Shown here piece after piece: positions 34,664 to 42,786 of a stretch of 64,000 nt of DNA (its first letter is position 1; each line of letters opens with the position of its first letter). Under the pieces are notes generated by a model, which saw only the letters and a program-made list of their open reading frames with translations, made no database searches and was not told the origin of the DNA. The DNA lies in contig JBHORC010000024.1 of the NCBI GenBank assembly GCA_042408445.1, positions 62,001 to 126,000 on the forward strand, written 5' to 3'. This DNA is from CF-46 sp042408445. Lineage in GTDB: Bacteria > Chloroflexota > Limnocylindria > Limnocylindrales > CSP1-4. The position numbers and the translations under genes are program-made.

Positions 34664-36520
34664 ATGAACATGCTCCCGCTTCACGCGCCGCTCCGAAGCG
34701 CGCTCGGCGATCTTGCCGACGCCGTTCCGCACCTCGTCTGGGTCGCGGCTGACGACGGGACCGTCCGCGATTACAACGGCCGGATCGCCGACTATGCGGA
34801 TGCCCGGCTGGCGGGACAGGACGGCTGGCGCTGGGAGGCGCTCGTCCACCCCGACGACCTCGGGCCGACGACGGAGGCCTGGCACGAAGCGGTCGCCCGC
34901 GGCGGTCCGTACGAGCACGAGCACCGGCTCCGGATGGCCGACGGGACGTTCCGCTGGCACCTGAGCCGCGGCGTCGCGGTCCGCGACGAGGCGACCGGCG
35001 AGGTGACCTGGTATGGCACGGCCACGGACATCGACGGCGGTCGCGTCGCCGAGGATCTGCTACGCCGGACCCAGAGCTCGCTCGCGCTGGCGATGCGCGG
35101 TGGCCGCATGGGCTGGTGGACGCGCGACCTCGAGACCGAGGTCGTGACGTGGAGCCCCGAGCTCGAGGAGCTGTTCGGGTTGCCGCCGGGTGGGTTCGAG
35201 GGGCGCGAGACCGCGTTCCTCGAGCGGGTCGTGCCGGAGGATCGGGCCGCGGTCTCCGCCGCCGTCGCGAACGCGCTCGCGAACCGGACGGATTACATCG
35301 TCGAGTTCCGGTTCCAGCACGCGGACGGCTCGATCCGCTGGATGGACGGCCGCGGGCGTGCCACGTACGAGGGCGACCGTCCGACGGTCCTCTACGGCAT
35401 CGGGATCGACATCACGATCCGCAAGGAGGCGGAGGAGGAGCTTCGGGGCCGGGAGGAGCGGCTGCGCCTGGCCGCCGAGGCGGGCGAGTTCGGCCTGTAT
35501 GACTACGACCTGGTGACCGGCGAGCGCTACTGGTCGCCGGAGCTCCACGAGATCGTGGCGACGAGCGGCGCGACGCCGTCCCCGGACGCCCCACCCATCC
35601 ATCCCGACGATCGCGAGGCGGCCCTGGAGCGATTCGCCGCTGCCCAGCTGCCGACGGGTGACGGATCGATCGACCACGAGTTCCGGGTCGTCCGTCCGGA
35701 CGGGACGATCCGCTGGGTCTCGACCCACGGCCAGACTTACTTCTCCGAGGCGGAACCGTCTCCGTCACGACGGGCGCTCCGCTCGATCGGCGTCGTCGTC
35801 GACGTGACCGAGCGCAAGCAGGCGGACGAGCTGCGCGACGTGTTCGTCGGGATGCTGAGCCACGAGCTTCGCACACCCGTCACGGCGATCTTCGGCGGGA
35901 GCCAGCTCCTCCGGCGACCGAACCTCGACGAGGCGGACCGGAGGGGGATCATCGACGACATCGTCTCGGAGAGCGAGCGACTGGAGCGCCTCGTCGAGAA
36001 CCTCCTCGTCCTCGCCCGGGCGGAGCGGCACGTGGTCGAGAGTGGCAGCGATCCGGTCCTCGTCCGGCCGCTGATGGAGCGGATCCTCGCCGACAAGCGA
36101 CGGCGCTGGCCGGACGCGACGATCGTCCTCGAGGCCGCCGCCGGGCTGCCGCCGGCGCGCTGCGACGAGGCATCGTTCGAGCTCGTGCTCCGGAACCTCG
36201 TCTCGAACGCCCTGAAGTACGGTGACGAAGGGGAGATCCTCGTCCGGGCGGCCCTCGTCGACGGCGACATCGAGATCAGCGTGTGCGACGAGGGGCCGGG
36301 TCTCCCGGACGACCCCTCACGGCTGTTCGATCTGTTCTATCGGACGGACACGGCGCGACGACGGGCGCAGGGTGCCGGGATCGGCCTGTACGTGGTCCGG
36401 GCCCTGGTCGAATCCGCCGGCGGGACGACGTGGGCCCGGAATCGGCCGGAAGGCGGCGCGGAGTTCGGGTTCCGGCTGCCGGCGTACGGCGAGGCCGACG
36501 ACCTGTTCGACGGCGACTGA
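34664..36520 (+). CDS. PAS-domain sensor histidine kinase, soluble
   Basis: 618 residues with no membrane segments. Three PAS/PAC units occupy about 15-125, 135-255 and 265-385 (PHLVWVAADDGTVRDYNGRI, then LEELFGLPPGGFEGRETAFL, then PDGTIRWVSTHGQTYFSE). The HisKA dimerisation helix carries H400 in MLSHELRTPVTAI. The HATPase_c domain shows the N box NLVSNALKYGDEG, G1 DEGPGLPDD and G2 GAGIGLYVVRALVESAGG. Signal is presumably cytosolic (redox, gas or light via PAS cofactor). No response regulator gene is adjacent. It follows coxG by 25 bases, so co-transcription with the CO dehydrogenase operon is possible but unproven. Confidence 0.9.
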   Translation: MNMLPLHAPLRSALGDLADAVPHLVWVAADDGTVRDYNGRIADYADARLAGQDGWRWEALVHPDDLGPTTEAWHEAVARGGPYEHEHRLRMADGTFRWHLSRGVAVRDEATGEVTWYGTATDIDGGRVAEDLLRRTQSSLALAMRGGRMGWWTRDLETEVVTWSPELEELFGLPPGGFEGRETAFLERVVPEDRAAVSAAVANALANRTDYIVEFRFQHADGSIRWMDGRGRATYEGDRPTVLYGIGIDITIRKEAEEELRGREERLRLAAEAGEFGLYDYDLVTGERYWSPELHEIVATSGATPSPDAPPIHPDDREAALERFAAAQLPTGDGSIDHEFRVVRPDGTIRWVSTHGQTYFSEAEPSPSRRALRSIGVVVDVTERKQADELRDVFVGMLSHELRTPVTAIFGGSQLLRRPNLDEADRRGIIDDIVSESERLERLVENLLVLARAERHVVESGSDPVLVRPLMERILADKRRRWPDATIVLEAAAGLPPARCDEASFELVLRNLVSNALKYGDEGEILVRAALVDGDIEISVCDEGPGLPDDPSRLFDLFYRTDTARRRAQGAGIGLYVVRALVESAGGTTWARNRPEGGAEFGFRLPAYGEADDLFDGD

Positions 36521-36531
36521 CGCGGTCGGCG

Positions 36532-37170
36532 ATGGAGCGGATCAGCCGGGTGATCGGGCCGCTCGGGACGAACGTCCACGTCATCGCCGATCCGGCGACG
36601 GGCGAGGCGATCGCGATCGACACGGCGATCCCGTCCCTCGCCTGGATCAGCGAGGAGCTCACCGCTCGCGAGTGGACGTTGAAGCTCATCGTCTCGACCC
36701 ATGGCCACTGGGATCACATCGGCGACAACGCCGCCGTCGCGGAGGCCACCGGCGCCGAGATCGCCGTCCACGCTGCGGACCGCGAGGCGCTCGTCCATCC
36801 GACGCCGCTCTGGGCGCCGTTCGAGATCCCGCCGTCGGTGCCGGCCGTCGAGCTGGGCGAGGGCGGCGTGGTCCGCTTCGGGGCGATCCGCCTCACCGTC
36901 CTCCACACGCCCGGCCACACGCCGGGATCCGTGTGCCTGCTCGACGCCGACAGCGGCGTCCTCTTCAGCGGTGACACGCTCTTCGCCGCGGGCTGGGGCC
37001 GGGTGGACCTCCCCGGCGGCTCGCCGGAGGCGATGGCCGAGTCGCTGATCCGTCTGTCGGAGCTCGACCCCGCGACGACGGTCCTGCCGGGCCACGGAGC
37101 GTCGACGACGATCAGCCGCGAGCGGCCGTGGCTCGATCTCGTCCGCAGCTCGGGGCGGCTGCTCGACTAG
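36532..37170 (+). CDS. Metallo-beta-lactamase-fold hydrolase (glyoxalase II-like)
   Basis: 212 residues from ATG 36532. The metal site motif THGHWDHIGD gives H57, H59, D61 and H62; HTPGHTPGS, FSGDTLF and PGHGASTTI supply the remaining ligands, so a full dinuclear site is present. The fold is used by hydroxyacylglutathione hydrolases, lactonases and others; the closest layout is the small glyoxalase II-like group. The frame is open upstream inside the histidine kinase gene. Its TAG stop overlaps the minus-strand TAG of the next gene in the palindrome CTAG. Confidence 0.85.
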   Translation: MERISRVIGPLGTNVHVIADPATGEAIAIDTAIPSLAWISEELTAREWTLKLIVSTHGHWDHIGDNAAVAEATGAEIAVHAADREALVHPTPLWAPFEIPPSVPAVELGEGGVVRFGAIRLTVLHTPGHTPGSVCLLDADSGVLFSGDTLFAAGWGRVDLPGGSPEAMAESLIRLSELDPATTVLPGHGASTTISRERPWLDLVRSSGRLLD

Positions 37171-38147
37171 CCGTTGACGACCCCGGTCGTGTCGACGACC
37201 TCGAGCATCGAGCCGGTGATCTGGTTGAGCGCGTGGAGCTCGTCGTCGTTCCAGTGCGGATCCGACGCGCCGGCGATGTAGTACGCCGATCCGTTGTCGG
37301 CCAGGATCATCCCGTACTGCTTGAGCGCGGTGAGGATCACGCGGACCTGCGGCCCGAAGCCGCTGATGTTCACGCCCGCCTTGAGCCGGACGCGGAGGCC
37401 CATCGGCGGGTAGCTCGCGCTCGTCGTCGAGCCGGCGTCGTGGCGGGCCGGATAGATGTGCGCGTCGCGGGTCTTCGGCACCGTGAACCGGAGAGCGTGG
37501 GCGATCACCCCGGCGGCGACCTCGTCGTACCGGGCAAGGCCGGGGTAGATCGGCAGGCCCGCGGCGTCGGCGGACGTCCAGCCGTCCGGCCGCAGCGCGT
37601 TCGAGCCCAGATCCCATGTCGCGCCGGAGCCGGCCGTCCAGTGGCCAGTCGAGTGGTCCGCGGCAAAGAGCTCCCAGAGACGACAGCTCGCCTCGTCGAT
37701 CATCAGGAGATGGCGATCGCCGCCTGCGCCCGCGCCCTCGATCTTCGGTGAGGCGGGGATCGGGTAGGGGACATGGTCCGACTCGTCGTCGTAGTCGAAC
37801 TGGACGGTCGTCCGGGGCGTCGTCTTCGTGACGACATTCACCGGGATCCCATAGCCGGCGAACGTGCCGAAGTCCGGGTGGAGCGTGCGGGTCGTCCCCA
37901 TCGAGGCGATCAACGTCGCCGAGTCCCTGCGCACGGGAAGACTGTCGATCCGGCGGTTCCACACGTTCGTCGTCGGGAACGCCTGCTTGCAGCCGACATG
38001 GCTGACGATCGGGGTTCGGCCCGCGCCCGTCGTGCCGCGAGCCGCGGCCGAGACGCCGGCGGCGGCGGTCGCCGACAGCGCGGTCACGAAGACGAGAACC
38101 GCGACGCGCCAGGTCGACGAGTGAGCGGACAGACGGCGCTCAGGCAT
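37167..38147 (-). CDS. Secreted protein of unknown function
   Basis: 326 residues from ATG 38147 (the frame is open 23 codons further up but the signal sequence begins here). A Sec-type signal peptide covers about residues 1-35 (RVAVLVFVTALSATAAAGVSA). The mature part contains PIVSHVGCKQAFPTTNVWNR near its start, HVPYPIPASPKIEGAG, RHLLMIDEASCRLWELF, and HALRFTVPKTRDAHIYPARH. I recognise this arrangement from uncharacterised secreted proteins of soil bacteria but cannot assign a function. It has at least two cysteines and no membrane anchor besides the signal. Likely exported and perhaps glycan- or calcium-related, but that is a guess. Confidence 0.75.
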   Translation of the reverse strand: MPERRLSAHSSTWRVAVLVFVTALSATAAAGVSAAARGTTGAGRTPIVSHVGCKQAFPTTNVWNRRIDSLPVRRDSATLIASMGTTRTLHPDFGTFAGYGIPVNVVTKTTPRTTVQFDYDDESDHVPYPIPASPKIEGAGAGGDRHLLMIDEASCRLWELFAADHSTGHWTAGSGATWDLGSNALRPDGWTSADAAGLPIYPGLARYDEVAAGVIAHALRFTVPKTRDAHIYPARHDAGSTTSASYPPMGLRVRLKAGVNISGFGPQVRVILTALKQYGMILADNGSAYYIAGASDPHWNDDELHALNQITGSMLEVVDTTGVVNG

Positions 38148-38228
38148 GCGGCGATCGTCGCCTGCAATCCGCCCCGTGCGCCTGATCCGATGGTCCCGAA
38201 CGGTGCCGGCCCACACCGCCCGAAGGGG

Positions 38229-39257
38229 TCAGAGGACGCCGGGTGGGAGCGGCTTGCGGTAGACGGTCGAGCTCGACGCCACCTCGAAGCCGCACGACTC
38301 GTAGAGGCGGAGCGCCTGGTTCGGGTTCGACGCGTCGACGCCGAGGGCCGCCTCCGTCATCCCGTGCTCCCGCAGGAGGCGGAGGCTGTGGGCGATCAGC
38401 GCGCGTGCCAGCCCACGCTGACGCCACGGACGTCGGGTGAAGATCGAGTCGAGCCAGCCGAGCGTCGGCTCCGACGATCGGACACCGTTGAGAACGGCTC
38501 CGGCAACCTCGTCGCCATCGAACGCGACCACCCACAGGGACACGTCACTGTCGGGGTCCTCCAGGACCAGGCGGTAGAACGTCTCGACGTCCTCGACGGA
38601 CCCGAAGTGATCCTGGAACGCCTCGTGGTCGGCCGCGATCACGGTCTTGATCGCCGTCGGCTCGAAGGGGATCGGCCGGATCTCGAGGCCGTCGGGCAGC
38701 GGAGCCAGCGGGATCCCGTCGAGGTTCGGTCGGCGCATCGAGAAGAAGCGTCGCATCGGCTCGTACCCGGCGGAGCGCAGGAGGACGTCGCCGCCGACGT
38801 CGCCGTCGTGGATGTACGTGGTGAGCCAGGCGGGCCGGCCGCCAGCAGACGCCGCCTCCGCCGCTGCGATCTCGAGACGCCGCCGCTCGGTCCACTCGAG
38901 AAGCCGCCGGCCGAGCCCCCGCCGGCGCTCGGCGGGAAGGACGAAGCAGGCGCACTCGTACCAGCGCTCGCGGTCCGTCGTGTCGCTCCAGAGGACCCGT
39001 GCATAGCCGACGACCTCATCTCCCCGCCGGGCGATGACCAGATCCGTCGACGGGTCGCAGTTCTCGAGGTTCCGGTAGTAGGCCCGCATGCCGTCGACGG
39101 TGCTGAGGTCGATCTCGCCGGCATCGCGCCGGACGGCATCGGCGACGGTCCAGAGCTGCGGCACCTCGGCGTCGAGGTCCACGGACAGCCGGAGGCTGAC
39201 CCCGTCCACGTCCGCCTCCACGGCCGGGCCCTTCGGGGGAACCACCGTGGTCGTCAT
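38229..39257 (-). CDS. Tandem-GNAT acetyltransferase
   Basis: 342 residues. Two GNAT domains lie in one chain: the first around 55-165 (VIARRGDEVVGYARVLW and AERRRGLGRRLLEWTERRR, the acetyl-CoA loop R-x-x-G-x-G/R), the second around 190-335 (WVVAFDGDEVAGAVLN and RPWRQRGLARALIAHSLRLL). The second holds the clearer R-x-x-G-L-A acetyl-CoA motif. Similar two-domain layouts occur in mycothiol synthase and aminoglycoside-type acetyltransferases. The ATG overlaps the rsgA stop (TCAT on plus strand), so the two are coupled. Acceptor unknown. Confidence 0.8.
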   Translation of the reverse strand: MTTTVVPPKGPAVEADVDGVSLRLSVDLDAEVPQLWTVADAVRRDAGEIDLSTVDGMRAYYRNLENCDPSTDLVIARRGDEVVGYARVLWSDTTDRERWYECACFVLPAERRRGLGRRLLEWTERRRLEIAAAEAASAGGRPAWLTTYIHDGDVGGDVLLRSAGYEPMRRFFSMRRPNLDGIPLAPLPDGLEIRPIPFEPTAIKTVIAADHEAFQDHFGSVEDVETFYRLVLEDPDSDVSLWVVAFDGDEVAGAVLNGVRSSEPTLGWLDSIFTRRPWRQRGLARALIAHSLRLLREHGMTEAALGVDASNPNQALRLYESCGFEVASSSTVYRKPLPPGVL

Positions 39258-40363
39258 CGCCGTCCCTCCGTCCCGTACTTCGCGTCCATGTGGCGGCTGA
39301 CCGCCTTGCCGATCTGCTTCCACTTCCGTCGCTCCTCCGCCCGGGCGAGGGCGTCGACCCGACGCTCGTGGTGGGCGGTCTCGCGACGGAGCTTCTGCCA
39401 GCTCGCGTACCGGTCCGGTTCGAGCCGTCCGTCGGCGAGGGCCGCCCGAACCGCGCAGCCGGGCTCTGCGCCGTGGGAGCAATCGCTGAACCGGCAGCCG
39501 ACGGCGACGTCCTCGATGTCCCCGAAGGTCTGGTCGAGCCCGTCGGAATCCCACAGGGCGAGCTCGCGCATGCCGGGGGTGTCGAGGACGAGCCCGCCAC
39601 CCGGGAGCAGGTGCAGCTCGCGACGGGTCGTGGTGTGGCGGCCGCGGGCGTCGTCGTCACGGATCGCGCTCGTCGCGGCGATCTCTGCTCCGGCAAGCCG
39701 ATTCAGGAGCGTCGACTTCCCGACGCCGGACGAGCCGACGAAGGCGACCGTGCAGCCGACGGGGATCCGTCCCTGGAGCTCATCGATGCCCCGTCCGTCG
39801 AACGAGCTGACGACGATCACCTCGGCGCCGGCGGCCACGCGGGCCACGGCCGCGAGCGCCTCCTGGACCTCGGCATCCGTTTCGAGGTCCGCCTTGGTGA
39901 GCAGCACGATCGGCTGGGCGCCGCTCTCCCACGCCGCTGCGACATAGCGCTCGAGCCGGCGCGGGTTCAGGTCGCCGTTGAGCGATGCGACGACGAAGAC
40001 GATGTCCAGGTTCGCGCCGACGACCTGGGCGCCGGTTCGTCGCCCCGCTGCCTGGCGAACCAGGGCGGTTCGCCGGGGAAGCAGAGCATGGATGACCGTC
40101 TCGTCGGCGAGGCCGGCCTCCACGACGACCCAGTCGCCGACCGCCGGGAATGCCGACGGACCCTCGTCCGCATCGAACCGGAAGCGGCCGGTCACACCGG
40201 CCCGGAGCTCGCCGGCCGCGGCGAGGACCTGGTACGAGCCGCGATCCTCGGCGACGACCCGCGCCGGCTCGCGGCCCAGCGCCGCATGCGGTGCGTGCGC
40301 GGCCGCGAGCGCGGGCGTCCAGCCGAGCAGGTCGAGCGTGGTCACGACATCCGTGGCCGTCAT
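39254..40363 (-). CDS. rsgA: Ribosome small-subunit maturation GTPase RsgA
   Basis: 369 residues. RsgA is a late 30S assembly factor: it binds the immature subunit and releases RbfA on GTP hydrolysis. The OB-fold N-terminus (about 60-110) precedes a circularly permuted GTPase: G4 LLTKADLET comes before G1 FVGSSGVGKSTLLNRL and G3 DTPGMREL, the family's unusual order. The C-terminal zinc site is C-x5-C-x-H-x5-C (CRFSDCSHGAEPGC). The start ATG 40363 overlaps the ABC permease stop. Its tight coupling to a tandem GNAT suggests the acetyltransferase may act on the ribosome, but this is only positional. Confidence 0.93.
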   Translation of the reverse strand: MTATDVVTTLDLLGWTPALAAAHAPHAALGREPARVVAEDRGSYQVLAAAGELRAGVTGRFRFDADEGPSAFPAVGDWVVVEAGLADETVIHALLPRRTALVRQAAGRRTGAQVVGANLDIVFVVASLNGDLNPRRLERYVAAAWESGAQPIVLLTKADLETDAEVQEALAAVARVAAGAEVIVVSSFDGRGIDELQGRIPVGCTVAFVGSSGVGKSTLLNRLAGAEIAATSAIRDDDARGRHTTTRRELHLLPGGGLVLDTPGMRELALWDSDGLDQTFGDIEDVAVGCRFSDCSHGAEPGCAVRAALADGRLEPDRYASWQKLRRETAHHERRVDALARAEERRKWKQIGKAVSRHMDAKYGTEGRR

Positions 40364-41202
40364 CCGACCCGCTTCAGCTTTCCGGTCCGCTTCGCGTAGC
40401 GCTCGGCGCGACCGAACGCCCACAGCCCGAACGGGATGAGGAACGCGCCCATCACGAGGAGCGGCCACACGTCGCCGAGGAGCGCCGTGACCGGCGCACC
40501 GTCGATGAGGCCCTTCCGGACCCCGTCGAGGACGTAGGTCGCCGGCGACAGGTGCGACAGGACCTGCATCCAGCCCGGCAGGACATCCACCGAGTAGTAG
40601 ACGCCGCTCACGAGGAGCAGGCACGACTGCAGGACGAACGTCATCTGGGCGCCGCGCTCGACGTACAGGAGCGGCAGGATCGCCGCGATCATCCCGATCC
40701 CGACGAAGCTGAACGACCCGAGGGCCATGAAGACGACGACGGTCACCGGGTTCGCGCCGGTCACGTCGAGCTGCGGAAAGAACAGCACGAGCACGACGAG
40801 GATCGCCAGCGTGTGGATCAGCCCGTACACCATCGCGTACAGGACCGACCCGAGCAGGTGCGACGAGCGCCGGATCGGCGCCATCATCGTGTACTCGAGC
40901 GTGCCCTCCCAGCGCTCGACCGCGATCGTCTCCGCGATCCAGCTGAAGACCACCGAGAGGTAGTTCCAGAAGATCGCGCCGACCATCAGGAGGAGGATCA
41001 GGCGGGGACTGCCCTGGTCGGCACCGATCAGCGAGATGCTGAGGGCGCCGGCCACCGAATAGATGAGGAACGCGATCTCCCAGCCCCAGTAGCGCCGGGT
41101 CAGGAAGAAGTTGCGCTCCATGAAGGCGTACGACGCCTTGAGCTCATGGGCGAGGGTGGTCATCGGAGTGCTCCGGGGGAGGGAGCCGGCTCGGTCGCTC
41201 AT
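40360..41202 (-). CDS. ABC-2 type transporter permease
   Basis: 280 residues with six predicted membrane segments, among them WEIAFLIYSVAGALSISLIG, LILLLMVGAIFWNYLSVVFS, AILVVLVLFFP and FGLWAFG near the end. It is an ABC-2 exporter subunit of the DrrB/NodJ type, paired with the ATPase at 41434. ATG 41202 overlaps the small-protein stop; ATG 41163 (thirteen codons later) also has a GGAG box and is a possible true start. Likely exports a drug, lipid or glycan. The substrate is unknown, but the leader-peptide attenuator upstream hints at a ribosome-targeting compound. Confidence 0.87.
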   Translation of the reverse strand: MSDRAGSLPRSTPMTTLAHELKASYAFMERNFFLTRRYWGWEIAFLIYSVAGALSISLIGADQGSPRLILLLMVGAIFWNYLSVVFSWIAETIAVERWEGTLEYTMMAPIRRSSHLLGSVLYAMVYGLIHTLAILVVLVLFFPQLDVTGANPVTVVVFMALGSFSFVGIGMIAAILPLLYVERGAQMTFVLQSCLLLVSGVYYSVDVLPGWMQVLSHLSPATYVLDGVRKGLIDGAPVTALLGDVWPLLVMGAFLIPFGLWAFGRAERYAKRTGKLKRVG

Positions 41203-41402
41203 CGCGTCCGAGCCAGCTCGTAGATGGACTCGTGGTTGGACTCGCCGGCCAGGCGCGTTCCGAAGCGGGCGATCGACGTGCCCAGGGCACGCCGGATCGA
41301 CGGCGTCGGACGGGCGAAGCGACGGTCGTTCTCGGCCTGTCGGATCTGATCCGCGCGCAGGGCGTTGATCAGCCGCAGCCGATCGGTCGCGAAGCTCTGC
41401 AT
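41199..41402 (-). CDS. Small basic protein coupled to the ABC permease
   Basis: 67 residues from ATG 41402, chosen because a near-perfect ribosome site (AAAGGAGGTGA) lies 6-7 bases upstream; the frame extends a further 17 codons to 41453 without such a site. No family recognised. It reads MQSFATDRLRLINALRADQI at the start and is strongly charged, with about a quarter Arg/Lys. A helix-forming pattern is likely in the middle (RPTPSIRRALGTSIARFG). It lies 31 bases after the ATPase and overlaps the permease start by ATGA. Such placement suggests a regulator or assembly factor of the exporter. Confidence 0.6.
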   Translation of the reverse strand: MQSFATDRLRLINALRADQIRQAENDRRFARPTPSIRRALGTSIARFGTRLAGESNHESIYELARTR

Positions 41403-41433
41403 CTTGCTGTCACCTCCTTTCATTGAATGTCGG

Positions 41434-42333
41434 TCAGTCATCGTGGTCGTCATCGGATTCGTCCTCCTCCACGTCCTCGTCGAGCGAACGTCCGGTATGG
41501 GTCATGAACACGTCGTGGAGCGTTGCCGGCTTGCCGGTGCGAGCGGCTTCGGCGGCGATCAGGCCGGCCGGCGTGTCCTCCACCACGACCCGGCCACCGG
41601 CCAGGACGAGGATCGAGTCACAGAGCCGCTCGGCCTCGTCGAGGTCGTGCGTCGTGAGGACGATCGAGGCGTCGTGCGTCTCCCGTAGCTCCTCGATGAA
41701 GGTCTGGACGTCCAGCTTCGATCGCGGATCGAGGCCCGTCGTCGGCTCGTCGAGGAGCAGGAGGGACGGGCTCGTCAGCAGCGCCCGCGCGATCGCGACC
41801 TTCTGCTGCATGCCCCGGCTCATCTGCACGATCGGCCGGCCGACGCGCTTCTCGCCGATGCCGAGGCGGCCGAGGATCTCGATCGCATCCCGCCGGGCAA
41901 CCGCCGCATCGAGCCCGTAGAGACGGGCTGCGAAGAGGAGGTTCTCCATCGGGCTGAGCTTCTTGAAGAACGCGGCGTCCACGCTGACCCGGTTGATCAG
42001 GCGCTTGACCTGCATCTCGTCGCGCTCGATGTCGTGCCCGAAGACGGAGACCCGGCCCTGGTCGAGGGTCAGGAGACCCGAGACGAGGCGGATCAGCGTC
42101 GACTTGCCGGAGCCGTTGGCGCCGAGGATCCCGACGATGTCGCCCCGCTCGAGGCGAAGCGACACGTCCTGGATCGCGACGACGGGCTTGCGCTTCCGTC
42201 CGACGACGAACCGCTTCGTGACGCCCTCCACGAGGAGCGCCGGCACGGTGGTGTCGATGGTGAGGTCACCGTCGACGGAGCCGTCGAAGCGTCGGCGAGC
42301 GATCTTCTGTTGTCCGAGAACGGTGGCGGTCAC
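41434..42333 (-). CDS. ABC transporter ATP-binding protein (DrrA-like)
   Basis: 299 residues from GTG 42333, preceded by AGGAG. All ABC motifs are present: Walker A GANGSGKST, Q-loop region, signature VQMSRGMQQKVAIARALL (MSRGM in place of the usual LSGGQ), Walker B LLLLDEPTTGLD and the H-loop LTTHDLDEAERL. The signature departs from consensus but MSRGM/LSRGM occurs in some exporter ATPases. The C-terminus is acidic (EDVEEDESDDDHDD). It couples through the small protein to the ABC-2 permease and is the first gene of the operon. Its leader contains the attenuator listed below. Confidence 0.88.
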   Translation of the reverse strand: MTATVLGQQKIARRRFDGSVDGDLTIDTTVPALLVEGVTKRFVVGRKRKPVVAIQDVSLRLERGDIVGILGANGSGKSTLIRLVSGLLTLDQGRVSVFGHDIERDEMQVKRLINRVSVDAAFFKKLSPMENLLFAARLYGLDAAVARRDAIEILGRLGIGEKRVGRPIVQMSRGMQQKVAIARALLTSPSLLLLDEPTTGLDPRSKLDVQTFIEELRETHDASIVLTTHDLDEAERLCDSILVLAGGRVVVEDTPAGLIAAEAARTGKPATLHDVFMTHTGRSLDEDVEEDESDDDHDD

Positions 42334-42492
42334 TGGTGGGCTCCTGGTTGCTGGTGAGGTGTGGCGGTCGAAACCGCGGATTCGAGTGGGGGTGGGGTCC
42401 GGGGCGGGAATCAAACGAGCCGCGGACCTGATCGATGCGGGCGGTGCATCGGGTGGGCTCGCGGCTCGGGTGACGCCTCCGGTCGAGGCATC

Positions 42493-42555
42493 AAAAAAGC
42501 CGGGGGCCCATCTGGCCCACGGCTCGTGGTTCGCACTTCCGGCGGTTCGACCGCC
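42493..42555 (-). promoter_or_regulatory. Transcription attenuator: terminator with mutually exclusive antiterminator, upstream of the ABC exporter
   Basis: On the minus strand, an 11-position stem (AGCCGTGGGCC / GGCCCCCGGCT, one mismatch; plus-strand 42498-42524, loop AGATG) is followed by six Ts (42498-42493), an intrinsic terminator. Its 5' arm overlaps CCACG-AGC-CGTGG (42517-42529), an alternative hairpin that would prevent the terminator. A further perfect hairpin (GGCGGT-TCG-ACCGCC) lies at 42541-42555. The terminator sits about 160 bases before the ATPase start and 37 bases after a 29-codon ORF. This order is that of ribosome-controlled attenuation. Confidence 0.7.
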
Positions 42556-42560
42556 TCAGG

Positions 42561-42650
42561 CTAGCTCGAGATGGGCACAGTCCTCCCGCCGCTGTCGGCG
42601 CCATCGGGCGCGGCCGTCGGGCGGAAGCGGAGGAACGTCATGCTGTTCAT
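42561..42650 (-). CDS. Candidate 29-residue attenuator leader peptide
   Basis: Reads MNSMTFLRFRPTAAPDGADS then a short tail ending IS-S before TAG at 42561-42563. A GGGAGG box lies 8 bases before ATG 42650, so translation is likely. It sits immediately ahead of the hairpins that form the exporter attenuator. A ribosome stalled on it would uncover or block the antiterminator. An internal ATG at 42641 gives a shorter 26-residue version. No homology can be claimed for a peptide this small. Confidence 0.55.
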   Translation of the reverse strand: MNSMTFLRFRPTAAPDGADSGGRTVPISS

Positions 42651-42786
42651 TCGGCGTGCCTCCCTGGGCTGCGCAAGTCGAGTGGCGGGCGGTCGCCGCG
42701 CCGGCCGGGAGTCTACGCGCGCCGGCGCGCCGCGGTCAACCCCGTCGAATGACGGTGTCGCCGGCGCGACAGATGACGTAGGCATG

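Noticed and set aside
36283..36531. Upstream extension of the metallo-hydrolase gene
   Set aside because: The extension lies inside the histidine kinase HATPase domain and has no similarity; ATG 36532 gives the normal family length.
37773..39947. 724-codon plus-strand ORF across three minus-strand genes
   Set aside because: Covers the start of the secreted protein, all of the tandem GNAT and part of rsgA in reverse, all of which have motifs; not a gene.
42493..42524. T-box riboswitch
   Set aside because: A terminator exists but I cannot find the conserved T-box bulge sequence or specifier loop; the leader-peptide model fits better.
42541..42555. TpsiC-like arm of a tRNA (GGTTCGACC)
   Set aside because: It is part of a perfect 6-bp palindrome; no acceptor, D or anticodon arms can be built around it on either strand.
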